Below, piece by piece: positions 32,425-42,006 of a DNA stretch of 64,000 nt (its first letter is position 1; each line of letters begins with the position of its first letter). Made by a program: the position numbers and the translations under genes. The stretch is from contig AP021857.1 in assembly GCA_017347485.1 (NCBI GenBank), positions 2,151,390 to 2,215,389 of the forward strand. The letters run 5' to 3'. A model generated the notes under the pieces. The model saw only the letters and a list, made by a program, of their open reading frames with translations, had not been told where the DNA came from and searched no databases. Source of the DNA: Candidatus Desulfobacillus denitrificans (GTDB lineage: Bacteria; Pseudomonadota; Gammaproteobacteria; Burkholderiales; Rhodocyclaceae).

Positions 32425-33390
32425 TCAGGCGGCGGCGCGGGCGGGCGCCTGATGCAGCAGGCGGGCGATGCAGGCGGCCAGCTGCTGCGGCTCGAATTTC
32501 GAGACGTAGTCGTCCACGCCGACCGACTTGCCCAGCTGCTGGTTGGACATGCCGGAGAGCGAGGAATGCATGAGCACCGGAATGCCGGCGAAGCGCGCAT
32601 CGCCCTTGATCTGCTTGGTCAGCATGTAGCCGTCCATCTCCGGCATCTCGATGTCGGTGAGCACCAGGCTCACCACCTCGCGCACCGGCCGGCCGACGGA
32701 TTCGGCATAGCCGGCGAACTTGCGCAGTTCCTCCCAGGCCTGCTTGCCGTTGATGGTGGCGTGGTATTTCACCCCCATGCGATCGAGCGTCGCCTGCACC
32801 TGCTTGCGCGCCACCGAGGAATCGTCGGCGAACAGCACCAGCGCGTCGCCGCGGCCAAGCGGCTGGATGTCGCGATACAGCAGGTCGTCGTCGAAGTGGG
32901 TGGTGTCCGAGAGGACTTTTTCGACATCGAGCAGCATCACCAGGCGGCCGTCCGCCAGCTCGGTGATGGCGGTGACGAGGCCGCCCATGCGCGCCGTCAT
33001 CATGTCCGGCGGCACCTTCATCTGCGCCCAGTCCAGGCGCAGGATGGTGTCCACCGCCTCGACCAGGAAGCCCTGGGTGCGGCCGTTGTATTCGGTGACG
33101 ATCATGATCTCGCGCGGCAGCTCGGGCGCGACATGGGCGTACTTGCCCAGATCCACCACCGGCACCAGGGCGCCGCGCAGGCTGACCATGCCCTCGACGG
33201 CGTCCGGCATCTCCGGGGCGGCCGTGATGGGCGGCGTGCGCATCACTTCCCGCACCTTGAAGACGTTGATTCCAAAGGTTTCCCGCCGGCCGGTTCGGCT
33301 GTCGACGCCGAGCGAGAAGAGCAGCAGCTCGAGCTTGTTGGTGCCCGCCAGCTTGGCGCGGGCATCGATGCTCTTCATCAGTTCAGACAT
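32425..33390 (-). CDS. cheV: CheV chemotaxis coupling protein (first of a tandem pair)
   Basis: 321 residues. CheW-like part KLELLLFSLG, ETFGINVFKVREVMRTPPIT and GMVSLRGALVPVVDLGKYAH; receiver part LVLFADDSSVARKQ with the acceptor Asp in LVLTDIEMPEMDGY. It begins the chemotaxis operon behind a FliA promoter. With no cheW in the window, the two CheV proteins are the only visible couplers. Confidence 0.95.
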   Translation of the reverse strand: MSELMKSIDARAKLAGTNKLELLLFSLGVDSRTGRRETFGINVFKVREVMRTPPITAAPEMPDAVEGMVSLRGALVPVVDLGKYAHVAPELPREIMIVTEYNGRTQGFLVEAVDTILRLDWAQMKVPPDMMTARMGGLVTAITELADGRLVMLLDVEKVLSDTTHFDDDLLYRDIQPLGRGDALVLFADDSSVARKQVQATLDRMGVKYHATINGKQAWEELRKFAGYAESVGRPVREVVSLVLTDIEMPEMDGYMLTKQIKGDARFAGIPVLMHSSLSGMSNQQLGKSVGVDDYVSKFEPQQLAACIARLLHQAPARAAA

Positions 33391-33456
33391 TTTTTCTCCT
33401 TGGTTGCCCGACCGTCCCCTGCCGGTCCGGGAGCCGAATTCGGGCCGCTGGTTGAC

Positions 33457-33483
33457 TTATCGGCCCCGGACGGCAGGACTTGA
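33457..33483 (-). promoter_or_regulatory. FliA (sigma-28) promoter of the cheV-cheV-cheY-cheZ-cheA operon
   Basis: Minus strand TCAAGTCC, 11 bp, GCCGATAA: a perfect -10. It lies 67 bp before the first cheV and can serve the whole run down to the Aer gene, as the gaps between genes are short. Confidence 0.8.
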
Positions 33484-33499
33484 GACCCCCAATAGGGGC

Positions 33500-35128
33500 T
33501 TAGACCCGGAAAATCGCCACCGCCTCGCGGGTGCCGGCGGCCAGCCGCTCGAGATGGCGGGCGGTGTCGGACGCCTCCTTGGCCGCCGCGCTGTTCTCCT
33601 CCGACATCTGGGCGATCTTTTCCACGTTGGCGGCAATGTCGTTGCTCGCCACGCTCTGCTCCTTGAGCGCGTTGGAGATGTCGTTGACCGCCTGCACCAC
33701 CCGCTCGGCGCCGTCGCTGATGCCGAGCATGGCATCGCTCGCCTTGCCGGCCATGCCCATGCCTTCCTCGACGCGGGAGACGGCCTGCTGCATGGTGCCC
33801 ACCGCCGCCCGCGCGCTGGTTTGCACCTCCTCGATCATGGCGCCGATCTCGCCGGTGGCGGCCGTGGTGCGCTCGGCCAGCTTCCTCACCTCGTCGGCCA
33901 CCACGGCGAAGCCGCGGCCCTGCTCGCCGGCGCGCGCCGCCTCGATGGCGGCGTTGAGCGCCAGCAGGTTGGTCTGCTCGGCGACATCCTTGATGACCTG
34001 CACGATGCCGGAGATTTTCTGGGAGCTCTCGCCCATCGCCTGGATGGTGCGGGCGGCCTCGCCCACCGTCGACGAGATGCGCCCCATCTCGCCGACGGTG
34101 TCGCCGATGATGCGGCTGCCGGACTGCGACTGGCTGCCCGTGTCGGAGGTGACGCTGTGGGCTTCGCGCGCGCTGTCGGAGACGTGGTTGATCGACACCG
34201 TCATCTCCTCGACCGCCGCCGCCATGGCGCTGGCCGCCTCCGACTGGTGCGCCGTGGCGGCGGCCACCTGCGAGGACGAGGTGGCCAGCTGCGCCGCCGC
34301 GCCCGCCACCCCTTCGGCATTGGCCTTCAGTCCGGCGACCATTTCGCGCAGGCTCGCCTGCATCCTGTGCGTGGCCGCCAGCAGGCTGTGCGCATCGCCG
34401 ACCTTGACGCGAATCTCCGCCGTCAGGTCGCCCTGGGCGATGCGCTCCACCGCCGCTTTCGCCTCGTCCGGCTCGCCGCCCAGCGGCCGCGTCACGGAAC
34501 GGATGATCCAGAACGCCACCGCCGTCGCGACGACCAGCGCCAGCAGCGTCAAGGCGAGCATCAGCGCGCGCGCCTGCCGGTAAGCGGCCTCGGCTTCCTG
34601 CGCGCTCTTGTCCATCAGCTCGCCCTGGAAAACCACGAGCGCGTTCAGGCGCTGGCGGTATTCGTTGGCGGCGCGGCGGAAGTCGCCGCTGAGGAAGGCG
34701 CGCGCTTCGTCCTGGCGGCCGGCCTCGACCCGCTTGATCGCCTCGTCCTGCGCCTCGATGTAGCGGGCGCGGGCGGCCGTGATCTGCTGGAACAATTCCT
34801 GGCCCTTGGGCTGGTGGAGCCGGGGTTGCAGGGATTCCAGGGCCTTGCCGATGGCGCCGCGGGCGGCAAGAATGCGCTCCCGGGATGCCAGGCGGTCGTC
34901 CTTCGCATCCGCCAGGGCCATGTCGCGCGCGGCCATGCCGACCTCGTTCACCCCGGCCAGGCTGTCCTGCAGCAGGGCCACCTTCTTCCACTTGTCTTGC
35001 GTGATGTCAGTCAGGGCGGCATTCAGCTCGGCCATGCGGGCGTTGCCCATCCAGGACACCAGCACGAGCAGTCCCGCCACCACGCCGAAACCCAGGGCCA
35101 GACGCTTCGCCACGGTCAGTTTTTTCAT
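33500..35128 (-). CDS. Methyl-accepting chemotaxis protein with a four-helix-bundle sensor
   Basis: 542 residues from ATG 35128 behind GGAGGAAC. Helix 1 at about 10-30, a periplasmic helical region about 32-185 of the 4HB type ([20 protein letters not shown]), helix 2 about 188-210, HAMP, then the hairpin [20 protein letters not shown]. The ligand is unknown; this class senses amino acids and similar small solutes. It has its own FliA promoter. Confidence 0.92.
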   Translation of the reverse strand: MKKLTVAKRLALGFGVVAGLLVLVSWMGNARMAELNAALTDITQDKWKKVALLQDSLAGVNEVGMAARDMALADAKDDRLASRERILAARGAIGKALESLQPRLHQPKGQELFQQITAARARYIEAQDEAIKRVEAGRQDEARAFLSGDFRRAANEYRQRLNALVVFQGELMDKSAQEAEAAYRQARALMLALTLLALVVATAVAFWIIRSVTRPLGGEPDEAKAAVERIAQGDLTAEIRVKVGDAHSLLAATHRMQASLREMVAGLKANAEGVAGAAAQLATSSSQVAAATAHQSEAASAMAAAVEEMTVSINHVSDSAREAHSVTSDTGSQSQSGSRIIGDTVGEMGRISSTVGEAARTIQAMGESSQKISGIVQVIKDVAEQTNLLALNAAIEAARAGEQGRGFAVVADEVRKLAERTTAATGEIGAMIEEVQTSARAAVGTMQQAVSRVEEGMGMAGKASDAMLGISDGAERVVQAVNDISNALKEQSVASNDIAANVEKIAQMSEENSAAAKEASDTARHLERLAAGTREAVAIFRV

Positions 35129-35290
35129 ATTGCCGTTCCTCCTAGATCGAAACGCCGCGCGCGGCAAGGCGCGGCCGCGGCAACGCAAAACATGAAAATG
35201 AACAACTCTGGAGTCCGGGCGGGGTTTGGGCCCGGGACGCCCGCGCGGACTCGGCGGGTCGATGCCACGACGCGATGATTCATGCTTCAA

Positions 35291-35317
35291 TCAACGGCGG
35301 CGGAACGAACAGCTTTA
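35291..35317 (-). promoter_or_regulatory. FliA (sigma-28) promoter of the 4HB chemoreceptor
   Basis: Minus strand TAAAGCTG, 11 bp, GCCGTTGA. It lies about 163 bp before the receptor start. The rest of 35129-35407 shows no gene, only this promoter and a copy of the 25-bp repeat. Confidence 0.7.
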
Positions 35318-35345
35318 GGACTCATCGCGCGCCGGACCATCGGCT

Positions 35346-35370
35346 CGCCGTCCCGTGGGGACTGACTTTG
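35346..35370 (-). repeat. 25-bp dispersed repeat, copy 6 (intergenic, between two chemoreceptors)
   Basis: Minus strand CAAAGTCAGTC, CCCACGGG, ACGGCG: one mismatch in the 11-bp head. The inner GTCCC-CAC-GGGAC has perfect 5-bp arms. Confidence 0.75.
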
Positions 35371-35407
35371 GGGCGGGGCGCGCATCGCCTCCCCGCCGGC
35401 ACTCCGG

Positions 35408-36604
35408 TCAGGCGCGAAAGCCGCGCACCGCCTGCGCCAGTTCCCGCGACAGGCTTTCCAGTTGCATCGCCTGCTGATTGACCCGGCTCGCCTCGCCGGC
35501 ATTTTCGCCGGCCATTTGCGCGATGCGTTCGACGTTCTGCGCGATGCCCTGGCTGGCGGCGCTCTGTTCGCCGACCGAGCCCGAGATCTCCGCCATGCCG
35601 GCGCTGGTGCGCGCCACCGAGCCGCTGGCTTCCGACAGGACGACGGCGACGGTTTCCATGTTTTCCTGGCCGGCCCGCAGCGACTCCCGCCCGCGCCGGA
35701 TGGCGCCTTCGACGTCGGCCGATTTCGCCCCGAGGGCATGCGTCACGCCGTCGATCTGGGCGGCGGCCTGGGCCGACTTCTCGGCCAGCTTCCTCACCTC
35801 GTCGGCCACCACGGCGAAGCCGCGGCCCTGCTCGCCGGCGCGCGCCGCCTCGATGGCGGCGTTCAAGGCCAGCAGGTTAGTCTGGTCGGCGATGTCCTTC
35901 ACCTGGCGGGTCATCTCCGTGATGGAGCGGGTGTCGGCGATAAAATTGTCGACGTGGCGCTCGATGTCGGTGACCGCCTCCTCGATCAGGTCGATCTCGC
36001 CGATCATGCTCGACAGGCTTTCGTTGCCTTCCGCGGTCTTGTCGCAGGCGGCGGCGGACAGCTCGCCGACTTCGCGGGCATTGCCGGCGATCTTCTCGAC
36101 CAGCGCATTGACCTGCTCGACCGTGCTCGCCACGGCGGACACCGCCTCGCCCTGCGCCTGCGTGCCGTCGCTGATGTGCCGCGTCGCCTCGGCCAGGCTG
36201 AGCGCGGTCTGCTCGAGCTGGCCGGCGCTCTCCTGGATGCGCTGGATGACGCCGCCGAGGGATTGCGCGACGGCATTGAAGGCTTCGCCGATCTCCCGGT
36301 ATTCGTCCCGCGACTGCAGGCTGACCCGCGCGGTCAGGTCACCCGCCGCGATGCGCCGGCCGCCGTCGACCACCTTGCGCACCGCGCCCAGCACGGACAC
36401 GTAGGCGCCCAGCGACAGATAGCCGGCCAGCGCCAGGCCGGCCAGCGCCACGATGCTGCGCGTGCCGCCGGGCGTGGTGTCGAAGAACAGGTAGGCGACG
36501 ACGATGCCGGCGACGGTGCCGGCAATGATGAATTTGGTGCGCAGGCGCAGGCGCTCCATGAAGGCGACCGACGGCCGGATCAGCGCCGAAATGATGTCTG
36601 GCAT
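35408..36604 (-). CDS. Methyl-accepting chemotaxis protein without a periplasmic sensor
   Basis: 398 residues. Two membrane helices lie close together (about 24-42 and 48-70) with no room for a periplasmic domain. A HAMP region ([20 protein letters not shown]) and the signalling hairpin [20 protein letters not shown] follow. It may respond to membrane or cytoplasmic conditions, or work only with other receptors. Good ribosome site GAGGAG. It has no clear promoter of its own and lies 54 bp after the next receptor gene, so the two are probably co-transcribed. Confidence 0.9.
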   Translation of the reverse strand: MPDIISALIRPSVAFMERLRLRTKFIIAGTVAGIVVAYLFFDTTPGGTRSIVALAGLALAGYLSLGAYVSVLGAVRKVVDGGRRIAAGDLTARVSLQSRDEYREIGEAFNAVAQSLGGVIQRIQESAGQLEQTALSLAEATRHISDGTQAQGEAVSAVASTVEQVNALVEKIAGNAREVGELSAAACDKTAEGNESLSSMIGEIDLIEEAVTDIERHVDNFIADTRSITEMTRQVKDIADQTNLLALNAAIEAARAGEQGRGFAVVADEVRKLAEKSAQAAAQIDGVTHALGAKSADVEGAIRRGRESLRAGQENMETVAVVLSEASGSVARTSAGMAEISGSVGEQSAASQGIAQNVERIAQMAGENAGEASRVNQQAMQLESLSRELAQAVRGFRA

Positions 36605-36658
36605 GTATGGCTCCTCGATGGTTTCCCTGTTGATCCGCCGGCCCGGCCGGCGGACGCT

Positions 36659-38365
36659 TCATTCCGTGCGATAGCCGACGCGGAAGCCGCCCCAGTGGCG
36701 CCCCTGCACGTAGATCGGCGCCGACAGGTCGTGCATGATCTCGCCGGTGTCGCGGCGGTAGGTCTGCAGCAGGAAGGGCTGCTCGTGGCTGCCGCAGCGC
36801 TTGCCGACCGGGTCGCCGAAGATGCGCTTGGTGCGGTTGTTCACGAAATCCACCTTCTCGTCGCCGGTCAGCGGCTGCGAATAGCGCTTGTTGTGCGTCG
36901 GGAAATAGCCGCCGGTGTCGACCGCGCCGGCATAGGCGACCTCCTTGTGGGCGTCGAGAATCGGCTCCTGCACCGGCGGAAACAGGCGGTCGGTGAGGGC
37001 GTCGAACTTGGTGGTGAACTTCTGCGGCTTGGTGTTGGGGATCGGCACGTAGTTGGTATCGAACAGGTCTTCCAGGCGGATCTGCCCGGATTTCACGGCC
37101 TCTTCGAGCACCCGGGCGATGTCCTTCGCCGCCTGCTGCACGACGGCCGGCATGCGGCCGTGGATGGCCATCGCCTGCTGGCCGCGCTCGCCCAGCTTGA
37201 AGACCGTGCCGACTTCCTTCAGGTTGAGGGCCAGCGTATCGAGCTGTCCGGCCTCCGCCAGGGTGCGGTCGGCGGTGGCATTGTTGTCCTGCACCATCCT
37301 GAGGATGTCCTGCACGTGGCCGGTGATGTTCTGGCCGTTCGCGCTCTGCTGCTGGATGGCGCTGGCGATGGCCTCGACCTTCTCCATCGTTTCCTGGGCG
37401 CCGGCATTGATTCGCTGCAGCGACTCGGCCGCCTGGCGCGCCAGCTCGGCGCCGGAGCGCGCCTGCTCGCTGCCCTGCCGGATGCTCTGGATGGCCGTCT
37501 GCGTCTCGCCCTGGATGGCGCCGATCATGTCGCCGATTTCCTTGGTGGCGGCGGTGGTGCGCTCGGCCAGCTTCCGCACCTCGTCGGCGACCACGGCGAA
37601 GCCGCGGCCCTGCTCGCCGGCGCGCGCCGCCTCGATGGCGGCGTTCAGCGCCAGCAGGTTGGTCTGGTCGGCGATGTCGTGGATCACCCGCACGATGCCG
37701 GAGATGGCCTGCGAGCGCTCGCCGAGCGCCGCCACCACCTGGGCGGACTGCTCGACGGAGCGGGCGATGCGCTCGATCTCGCCGGAGGCGCGGCCGACGA
37801 TCTCGGCGCCCTGCTTCGACAGCTCGCGCGCCGACTGGGCATTGGCCGCCGTCATCTCGGCGTTCTCCGCCACCTGGTTGATGCCAAGGTTCATTTCTTC
37901 CATGGCATGCAGGGTGGCCTCGGCGGCACTGCGCTGCCGGCCGGAACCGCCGGCGACGTGCTGCGCATCCTTGATCAGGGTCTCCGCCGCCTCGGCCACC
38001 TGGCTGGAATTGAAGCAGACCTTGCCGATGATGCCCTGGAAGCTTTCCATGAGGTCGTTGAAGGCCTTCGCCGTTTCCACCGTCGCCGCGCTGCCGGCCA
38101 GCGGCGCGCGGCGCGACAGGTCGCCGTCGCTGCGCGTCGCCTGGATGGTCCGCCGCAAGTCCGACAGCGGGTCGAGCAGGCTCGACTTGAGGACCAGGAA
38201 CGGCAGCAGGCCGACCGCCGCGCCCGCCGCAACGTGGAAAACCGCCAGTCCCGCCGTCAGGCCGGCGCCCAGCCAGTGGCCGGCCAGCATTCCCGCCCCC
38301 GCCACGATGAGGCCGAGCAGGATGAATCCCGTCATGATTCTTGCCGTCGTGCCCGTGTGATTCAT
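36659..38365 (-). CDS. Methyl-accepting chemotaxis protein with a C-terminal sensor-like domain
   Basis: 568 residues. Two close N-terminal helices (about 10-30 and 35-60), a HAMP-like part and the hairpin [20 protein letters not shown] come first. After the hairpin, about 410-568 is an extra domain ([54 protein letters not shown]) that resembles a Cache/PAS-type fold. The sensing part is therefore cytoplasmic and C-terminal. Architectures of this kind are known in proteobacteria but the ligand is not. Confidence 0.88.
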   Translation of the reverse strand: MNHTGTTARIMTGFILLGLIVAGAGMLAGHWLGAGLTAGLAVFHVAAGAAVGLLPFLVLKSSLLDPLSDLRRTIQATRSDGDLSRRAPLAGSAATVETAKAFNDLMESFQGIIGKVCFNSSQVAEAAETLIKDAQHVAGGSGRQRSAAEATLHAMEEMNLGINQVAENAEMTAANAQSARELSKQGAEIVGRASGEIERIARSVEQSAQVVAALGERSQAISGIVRVIHDIADQTNLLALNAAIEAARAGEQGRGFAVVADEVRKLAERTTAATKEIGDMIGAIQGETQTAIQSIRQGSEQARSGAELARQAAESLQRINAGAQETMEKVEAIASAIQQQSANGQNITGHVQDILRMVQDNNATADRTLAEAGQLDTLALNLKEVGTVFKLGERGQQAMAIHGRMPAVVQQAAKDIARVLEEAVKSGQIRLEDLFDTNYVPIPNTKPQKFTTKFDALTDRLFPPVQEPILDAHKEVAYAGAVDTGGYFPTHNKRYSQPLTGDEKVDFVNNRTKRIFGDPVGKRCGSHEQPFLLQTYRRDTGEIMHDLSAPIYVQGRHWGGFRVGYRTE

Positions 38366-38472
38366 GTGACGCTCCTTATCCTCGGCCTGTCGCCGGCCGT
38401 TCAAATCGCCAAAGCCTGGCGGCCGACGGACCGGAAAGCCGGGCCGGTCCCTTGCGGCGCACCACGCTTTCT

Positions 38473-38499
38473 ATTACGGCCGGAAGGCGGGAAGCTTTA
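38473..38499 (-). promoter_or_regulatory. FliA (sigma-28) promoter of the C-terminal-sensor chemoreceptor
   Basis: Minus strand TAAAGCTT, 11 bp, GCCGTAAT. It lies in the gap between cheB and the receptor, about 108 bp before the receptor start. Confidence 0.65.
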
Positions 38500-38504
38500 G
38501 CGTT

Positions 38505-39146
38505 TCAGGCGCCGCGCCCGGCCGCCTGGAGCCGGGTCATCAGGCGGGCGCCGATTTCGGAGAGGGGCAGGATCTCGTCGACCGCCCGCAGCGCCACCGC
38601 TTCGCGCGGCATGCCGTAAACCACGCAGGAAGCCTGGTCCTGGGCGATGGTCCAGGCGCCGGCGCGCTTCAATGCCAGCATGCCGGCGGCGCCGTCCTTG
38701 CCCATGCCGGTCAGGATGACGCCGATGGCGTGGCGGCCCACGGCAGCGGCGGCCGAACGGAACAGCACGTCCACGGAGGGGCGGTGGCGATTCACCGGCG
38801 CGTCCTGGGACAGTTCGGTCTGGTAGCCGGCGCCGCTCTTTTTCACCAGCAAATGGGAATGGCCCGGGGCGACATAGGCCGTGCCGGGCAGGACGCGCTC
38901 GCCCTGCCCGGCCTCCTTGACGCGGATGCGGCAGAGGCTGTCCAGCCGCTTGGCGAAGGAGCCGGTAAAGGTCTGCGGCATGTGCTGGACGACGAGGATG
39001 CCGGGCGCGGTTTCGGGCAGGGCCATCAGCACCTCCTTGAGCGCCTCGGTGCCGCCGGTGGAGGCGCCGATCACGATCAGGTCGTCCGGGGCCGGCCGCC
39101 GGAGGGCGGCGCGCCCCGCTTCAGCGGCGGCGGTCGGCGCGCTCAT
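38505..39146 (-). CDS. cheB: Receptor methylesterase CheB lacking the receiver domain
   Basis: 213 residues, only the catalytic domain of CheB: Ser29 ([11 protein letters not shown]), His55 (VVQHMPQTF) and Asp151 ([12 protein letters not shown]) form the triad. The usual N-terminal receiver domain of about 120 residues is absent, and no separate receiver gene adjoins, so activity is not controlled by CheA phosphate in the standard way. The start overlaps the cheR end by 26 bp, which indicates coupling. Confidence 0.93.
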   Translation of the reverse strand: MSAPTAAAEAGRAALRRPAPDDLIVIGASTGGTEALKEVLMALPETAPGILVVQHMPQTFTGSFAKRLDSLCRIRVKEAGQGERVLPGTAYVAPGHSHLLVKKSGAGYQTELSQDAPVNRHRPSVDVLFRSAAAAVGRHAIGVILTGMGKDGAAGMLALKRAGAWTIAQDQASCVVYGMPREAVALRAVDEILPLSEIGARLMTRLQAAGRGA

Positions 39147-39969
39147 AGGTGGTCCTGCCGAGGGAGCGGAACAGGTCGGTGGCGTGCAGGAAGCTCTCCG
39201 AATGGCCGGCGAAGAGCAGGCCGTCCTCGCGCAGCAGCGGCACGAATTTCTTCAGGATGCCGTACTGGGTCGGCTTGTCGAAATAGATCATCACGTTGCG
39301 GCAGAAGATGGCGTCCAGCGGCCCCTGCACCGGCCAGCTGGCGTCGAGCAGGTTGATGCGGCGAAAAGTGATCAGCCGGCGCAGCTCGGGCCGCACCTCG
39401 ACCTTCCCCTCTTGTGCGCCGCTGCCCTTGACGAAGTGGCGCGCGATGCGCTCGGCGGAAAGCTTGGCGACGCGCTCGGCCGGATAGACGCCGCGCTCGG
39501 CCTGCGCCAGCACGTGGGTGCCCAGATCGCTGGCGATGATCGACACCGGCGGCGCCGGGCTGTTGAAGGCCTCCACCGCGGTCATGGCGATGGAGTAGGG
39601 TTCCTCCCCGGTCGACGCGGCGTTGCACCAGATGCGCAGGGGGCGCTTCTCGGCGATCGCCCTGAGGTGCTTCGCCAGGGTTTCGAAATGGTGCGCCTCG
39701 CGGAAGAATGCGGTCAGGTTCGTCGTCAGCGCGTTGATGAAGGCTTCCCACTCCTGGGCATCTCCGCGCTCGAGGCGCGCAAGATATCCGGCGAAGCTGC
39801 GCTCGCCGCTGGCGCGCAGGCGCCGCGCCAGGCGGCTGTAGACCATGTCCTGCTTGGCCGTCGAGAGGGAGATGCCGGCATGCTCGTGGAGCAGCTTGCG
39901 CACCCGCTCGAAGTCGGCCGGGGTGAACGGGAACTCGCGCAGGGACAGGCTTTTTTCGCTGGTCGTCAT
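39121..39969 (-). CDS. cheR: Receptor methyltransferase CheR
   Basis: 282 residues. An N-terminal helical domain ([20 protein letters not shown]), then the AdoMet domain with [20 protein letters not shown] and [11 protein letters not shown]. It methylates receptor glutamates for adaptation. None of the receptors here ends in the tether pentapeptide that binds CheR in enteric bacteria. It lies between the Hpt gene and cheB. Confidence 0.95.
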   Translation of the reverse strand: MTTSEKSLSLREFPFTPADFERVRKLLHEHAGISLSTAKQDMVYSRLARRLRASGERSFAGYLARLERGDAQEWEAFINALTTNLTAFFREAHHFETLAKHLRAIAEKRPLRIWCNAASTGEEPYSIAMTAVEAFNSPAPPVSIIASDLGTHVLAQAERGVYPAERVAKLSAERIARHFVKGSGAQEGKVEVRPELRRLITFRRINLLDASWPVQGPLDAIFCRNVMIYFDKPTQYGILKKFVPLLREDGLLFAGHSESFLHATDLFRSLGRTTYERADRRR

Positions 39970-39989
39970 GGCGTCGCGCAGGTCTGGAT

Positions 39990-40727
39990 TCAGAACTCCG
40001 GCCAGGCCTTGTCGTTTCCAGTCGCGCCGGCGCCGCGGCGCACCTTCGGCAGCGGGCGCCGGCCGGGCGACAAGGCCAGGCCGGCGATGGCCGCGACCAG
40101 GGCGCGGAAGGCGTCGCGCAGCGCCCCGGCGTCCTCGGCGGCCTGCTCGGCGAGCGCGGCGTTGCGCTCGATCGCCTCGCCCAGGGCGCGCACCGCCGCC
40201 GTCACGTCGCGCAGGCCGCCGGCGCCGGCGGCCTGCAGCAGCGCCATCACGTCGTCGCTCGCCGCCGCGCCGCCGGCGCGGGCATCGGCATCCGGCGCCG
40301 TCTCCGGCGGACTGACTTTTTCGTCGGCCGCGGCCGGCGGCGCCTGCGCCAGGCGGCGCAGCAGGGCCGTCGCGCGCGCCGCCGCATCGTCTGCCGCGCC
40401 GTTCCCGCCGCGATGGCTGTCGAGCTGCGCCCGCAGCGCCCGGCAGGCCGCCTGCAGCGCCTGCAGCAGTTCCGCATTCAGCGGGCGCCGGCCCTGGCGC
40501 ACGCCGGCGACGAGCGCGGACACTTCCCCGGCCAGGCGCGCCATGTCGCGGAAACCGACGGTGCCGCCGGCGCCCTTGATCGAGTGGGCGGCGCGGCCGA
40601 TGTCCTCGAGCAGCGCCGCATCGGGATCGCGCGGATCCAGATGCAGCAGCAGCAGTTCCATGGTCGACAGGTACTCGGCGGTCTCGTCGAAGAAGACCGG
40701 ATGGAAGCGGGTCAGATCGAGCGGCAT
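39990..40727 (-). CDS. Hpt-domain protein (CheA P1-like, no kinase domain)
   Basis: 245 residues. The N-terminal 100 residues form an Hpt bundle with the phosphate-accepting His in AAHSIKGAGGTVGF. The middle is a low-complexity linker containing the 25-bp repeat (DEKVSPPETAPDA), and the rest is Ala-rich helix with no catalytic motifs. It may relay or drain phosphate from CheA or be the remnant of a second CheA. It lies in the motAB-cheRB operon. Confidence 0.8.
   Translation of the reverse strand: MPLDLTRFHPVFFDETAEYLSTMELLLLHLDPRDPDAALLEDIGRAAHSIKGAGGTVGFRDMARLAGEVSALVAGVRQGRRPLNAELLQALQAACRALRAQLDSHRGGNGAADDAAARATALLRRLAQAPPAAADEKVSPPETAPDADARAGGAAASDDVMALLQAAGAGGLRDVTAAVRALGEAIERNAALAEQAAEDAGALRDAFRALVAAIAGLALSPGRRPLPKVRRGAGATGNDKAWPEF
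40296..40320 (-). repeat. 25-bp dispersed repeat, copy 7 (in the Hpt gene linker)
   Basis: Minus strand AAAAGTCAGTC, CGCCGGAG, ACGGCG, read in frame as Lys-Val-Ser-Pro-Pro-Glu-Thr-Ala. Confidence 0.75.
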
Positions 40728-40748
40728 GGCGGCTTCCTGGCGTGGACG

Positions 40749-41684
40749 TCAGGCGGACGGTTTCGCCGCCGGCGCCGCGCCGCCCTCGCCCTCCTCCGCC
40801 GGCGGCGCGTCCGGCAGCTTGCCGTCGCGCAGGATCGCTTCCTCGGTCTTCTTGTTGAGGACGACGAGGCCGATGCGGCGGTTCTGCGGGTTGAACGGAT
40901 CGCTCGGATCGAACAGCACCGTCGAGGACTGCCCGACGACGCGAATCACCTTGCCCTCCACCATGCCGCCGGCGATCAGTTCGCGCCGCGAGGCATTCGC
41001 CCGGCTGGCCGACAGTTCCCAGTTGCCGATGCCCTTGTCGCCGGTGACGAAGGGCTTGGCGTCGGTGTGCCCAGAGAGGGAAATGCGGTTGTCCACCTCG
41101 TTGAGCGAGCGGCCGATCTCGCGCAGGATGTCGCGCATGTAGGGCTTCACCTCGGCGCTGGAGAGGTCGAACATCGGGCGGTTCTTCTCGTCCACGATCT
41201 GGATGCGCAGGCCCTCGGTGGTGAGGTCGAGCAGCAGCTGGTTCTTGTACTGGCGCAGGTTCGGGTTGTTCTCGATGCTCTTCTCGATCTTTTCCTTCAG
41301 CTCGCCGAGCTTCTCGCGCTCCTTGCGCTCCTGCTCGGCCTTCAGCGCCTGCAGGTTGACCGTCTTCTTCTCGGCCTTGATCTCGCCCTGCTTGACCTGG
41401 CCGGCGGTGCGGGTGAGGTCCTTGCCGCCGCCCTTGATGACGCTGGAGGCGTCGCCGGAGCCCGAGCCGCCCTGCATGGCGACCTTCAGCGGCGTGGCGA
41501 AATATTCTGCGATGCCCTGCAGGTCGCCCTTGGCCGTGGAGCCGAGCAGCCACATCAGCAGGAAGAAGGCCATCATCGCCGTGACGAAGTCGGCATAGGC
41601 GATCTTCCAGGCGCCGCCGTGGTGGCCGCCGCCGCCCTTCTTGATGCGCTTGACGACTATCGGCCGCTGGCTCTCGTCGCTCAT
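40749..41684 (-). CDS. motB: Flagellar stator protein MotB
   Basis: 311 residues. After the basic start (RPIVVKRIKKGGGGHHGGAW) one membrane helix KIAYADFVTAMMAFFLLMWL carries the proton site Asp32. The plug segment and the OmpA-like domain (SLSGHTDAKPFVTGDKGIGN, ending NPQNRRIGLVVLNK) anchor it to peptidoglycan. It should pair with the MotA at 42007, which here has a frameshift. The 322-bp gap to motA is filled by a tandem repeat. Confidence 0.95.
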   Translation of the reverse strand: MSDESQRPIVVKRIKKGGGGHHGGAWKIAYADFVTAMMAFFLLMWLLGSTAKGDLQGIAEYFATPLKVAMQGGSGSGDASSVIKGGGKDLTRTAGQVKQGEIKAEKKTVNLQALKAEQERKEREKLGELKEKIEKSIENNPNLRQYKNQLLLDLTTEGLRIQIVDEKNRPMFDLSSAEVKPYMRDILREIGRSLNEVDNRISLSGHTDAKPFVTGDKGIGNWELSASRANASRRELIAGGMVEGKVIRVVGQSSTVLFDPSDPFNPQNRRIGLVVLNKKTEEAILRDGKLPDAPPAEEGEGGAAPAAKPSA

Positions 41685-41689
41685 TTAGT

Positions 41690-42004
41690 GCCCACCCCCC
41701 ATCCCCCGCCCCGCGGGCGGGGGTGACGGCGGTTCGCGGGCGCTGCCCGCTCCATGTGTTGACTGCGCCGCCCTTGGGGCGGCCCGGCGGGCGACGCGCC
41801 CTGCCCATTTCCGCCCGCGGGCGGGGGTGACGGCGGTTCGCGGGCGCTGCCCGCTCCATGTGTTGACTGCGCCGCCCTTGGGGCGGCCGGCGGGCGACGC
41901 GCCCTGCCCATTTCCGCCCCGCGGGCGGGGTGACGGCGGTTCGCGGGCGCTGCCCGCTCCATGTGTTGACTGCGCCGCCCTTGGGGCGGCCCGGCGGGCG
42001 ACGC
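41690..42004. repeat. Three tandem copies of a 104-bp GC-rich unit between motB and motA
   Basis: The word TCCATGTGTT recurs at 41751, 41855 and 41958, giving unit lengths of 104 and 103 bp with few differences. Each unit holds a C/G stem (CCCCCGCCC-CGC-GGGCGGGGG in the first), TTCGCGGGCGCTGCCCGC, and the stem CGCCGCCC-TTGG-GGCGGC. No open gene is convincing in it. A single diverged unit is between cheZ and cheA (30024). The units may cut or attenuate the motA-motB transcript. Confidence 0.9.
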
Positions 42005-42006
42005 GC

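Noticed and set aside
34999..35015. Ninth copy of the 25-bp repeat (GTCAGTC in the 4HB receptor gene)
   Set aside because: It lacks the AAAA head and the ACGGCG end, and the residues (LTDITQD) are ordinary for the sensor.
41690..42004. CRISPR-like array
   Set aside because: Units are about 104 bp and contiguous, with no spacers and no cas genes nearby.
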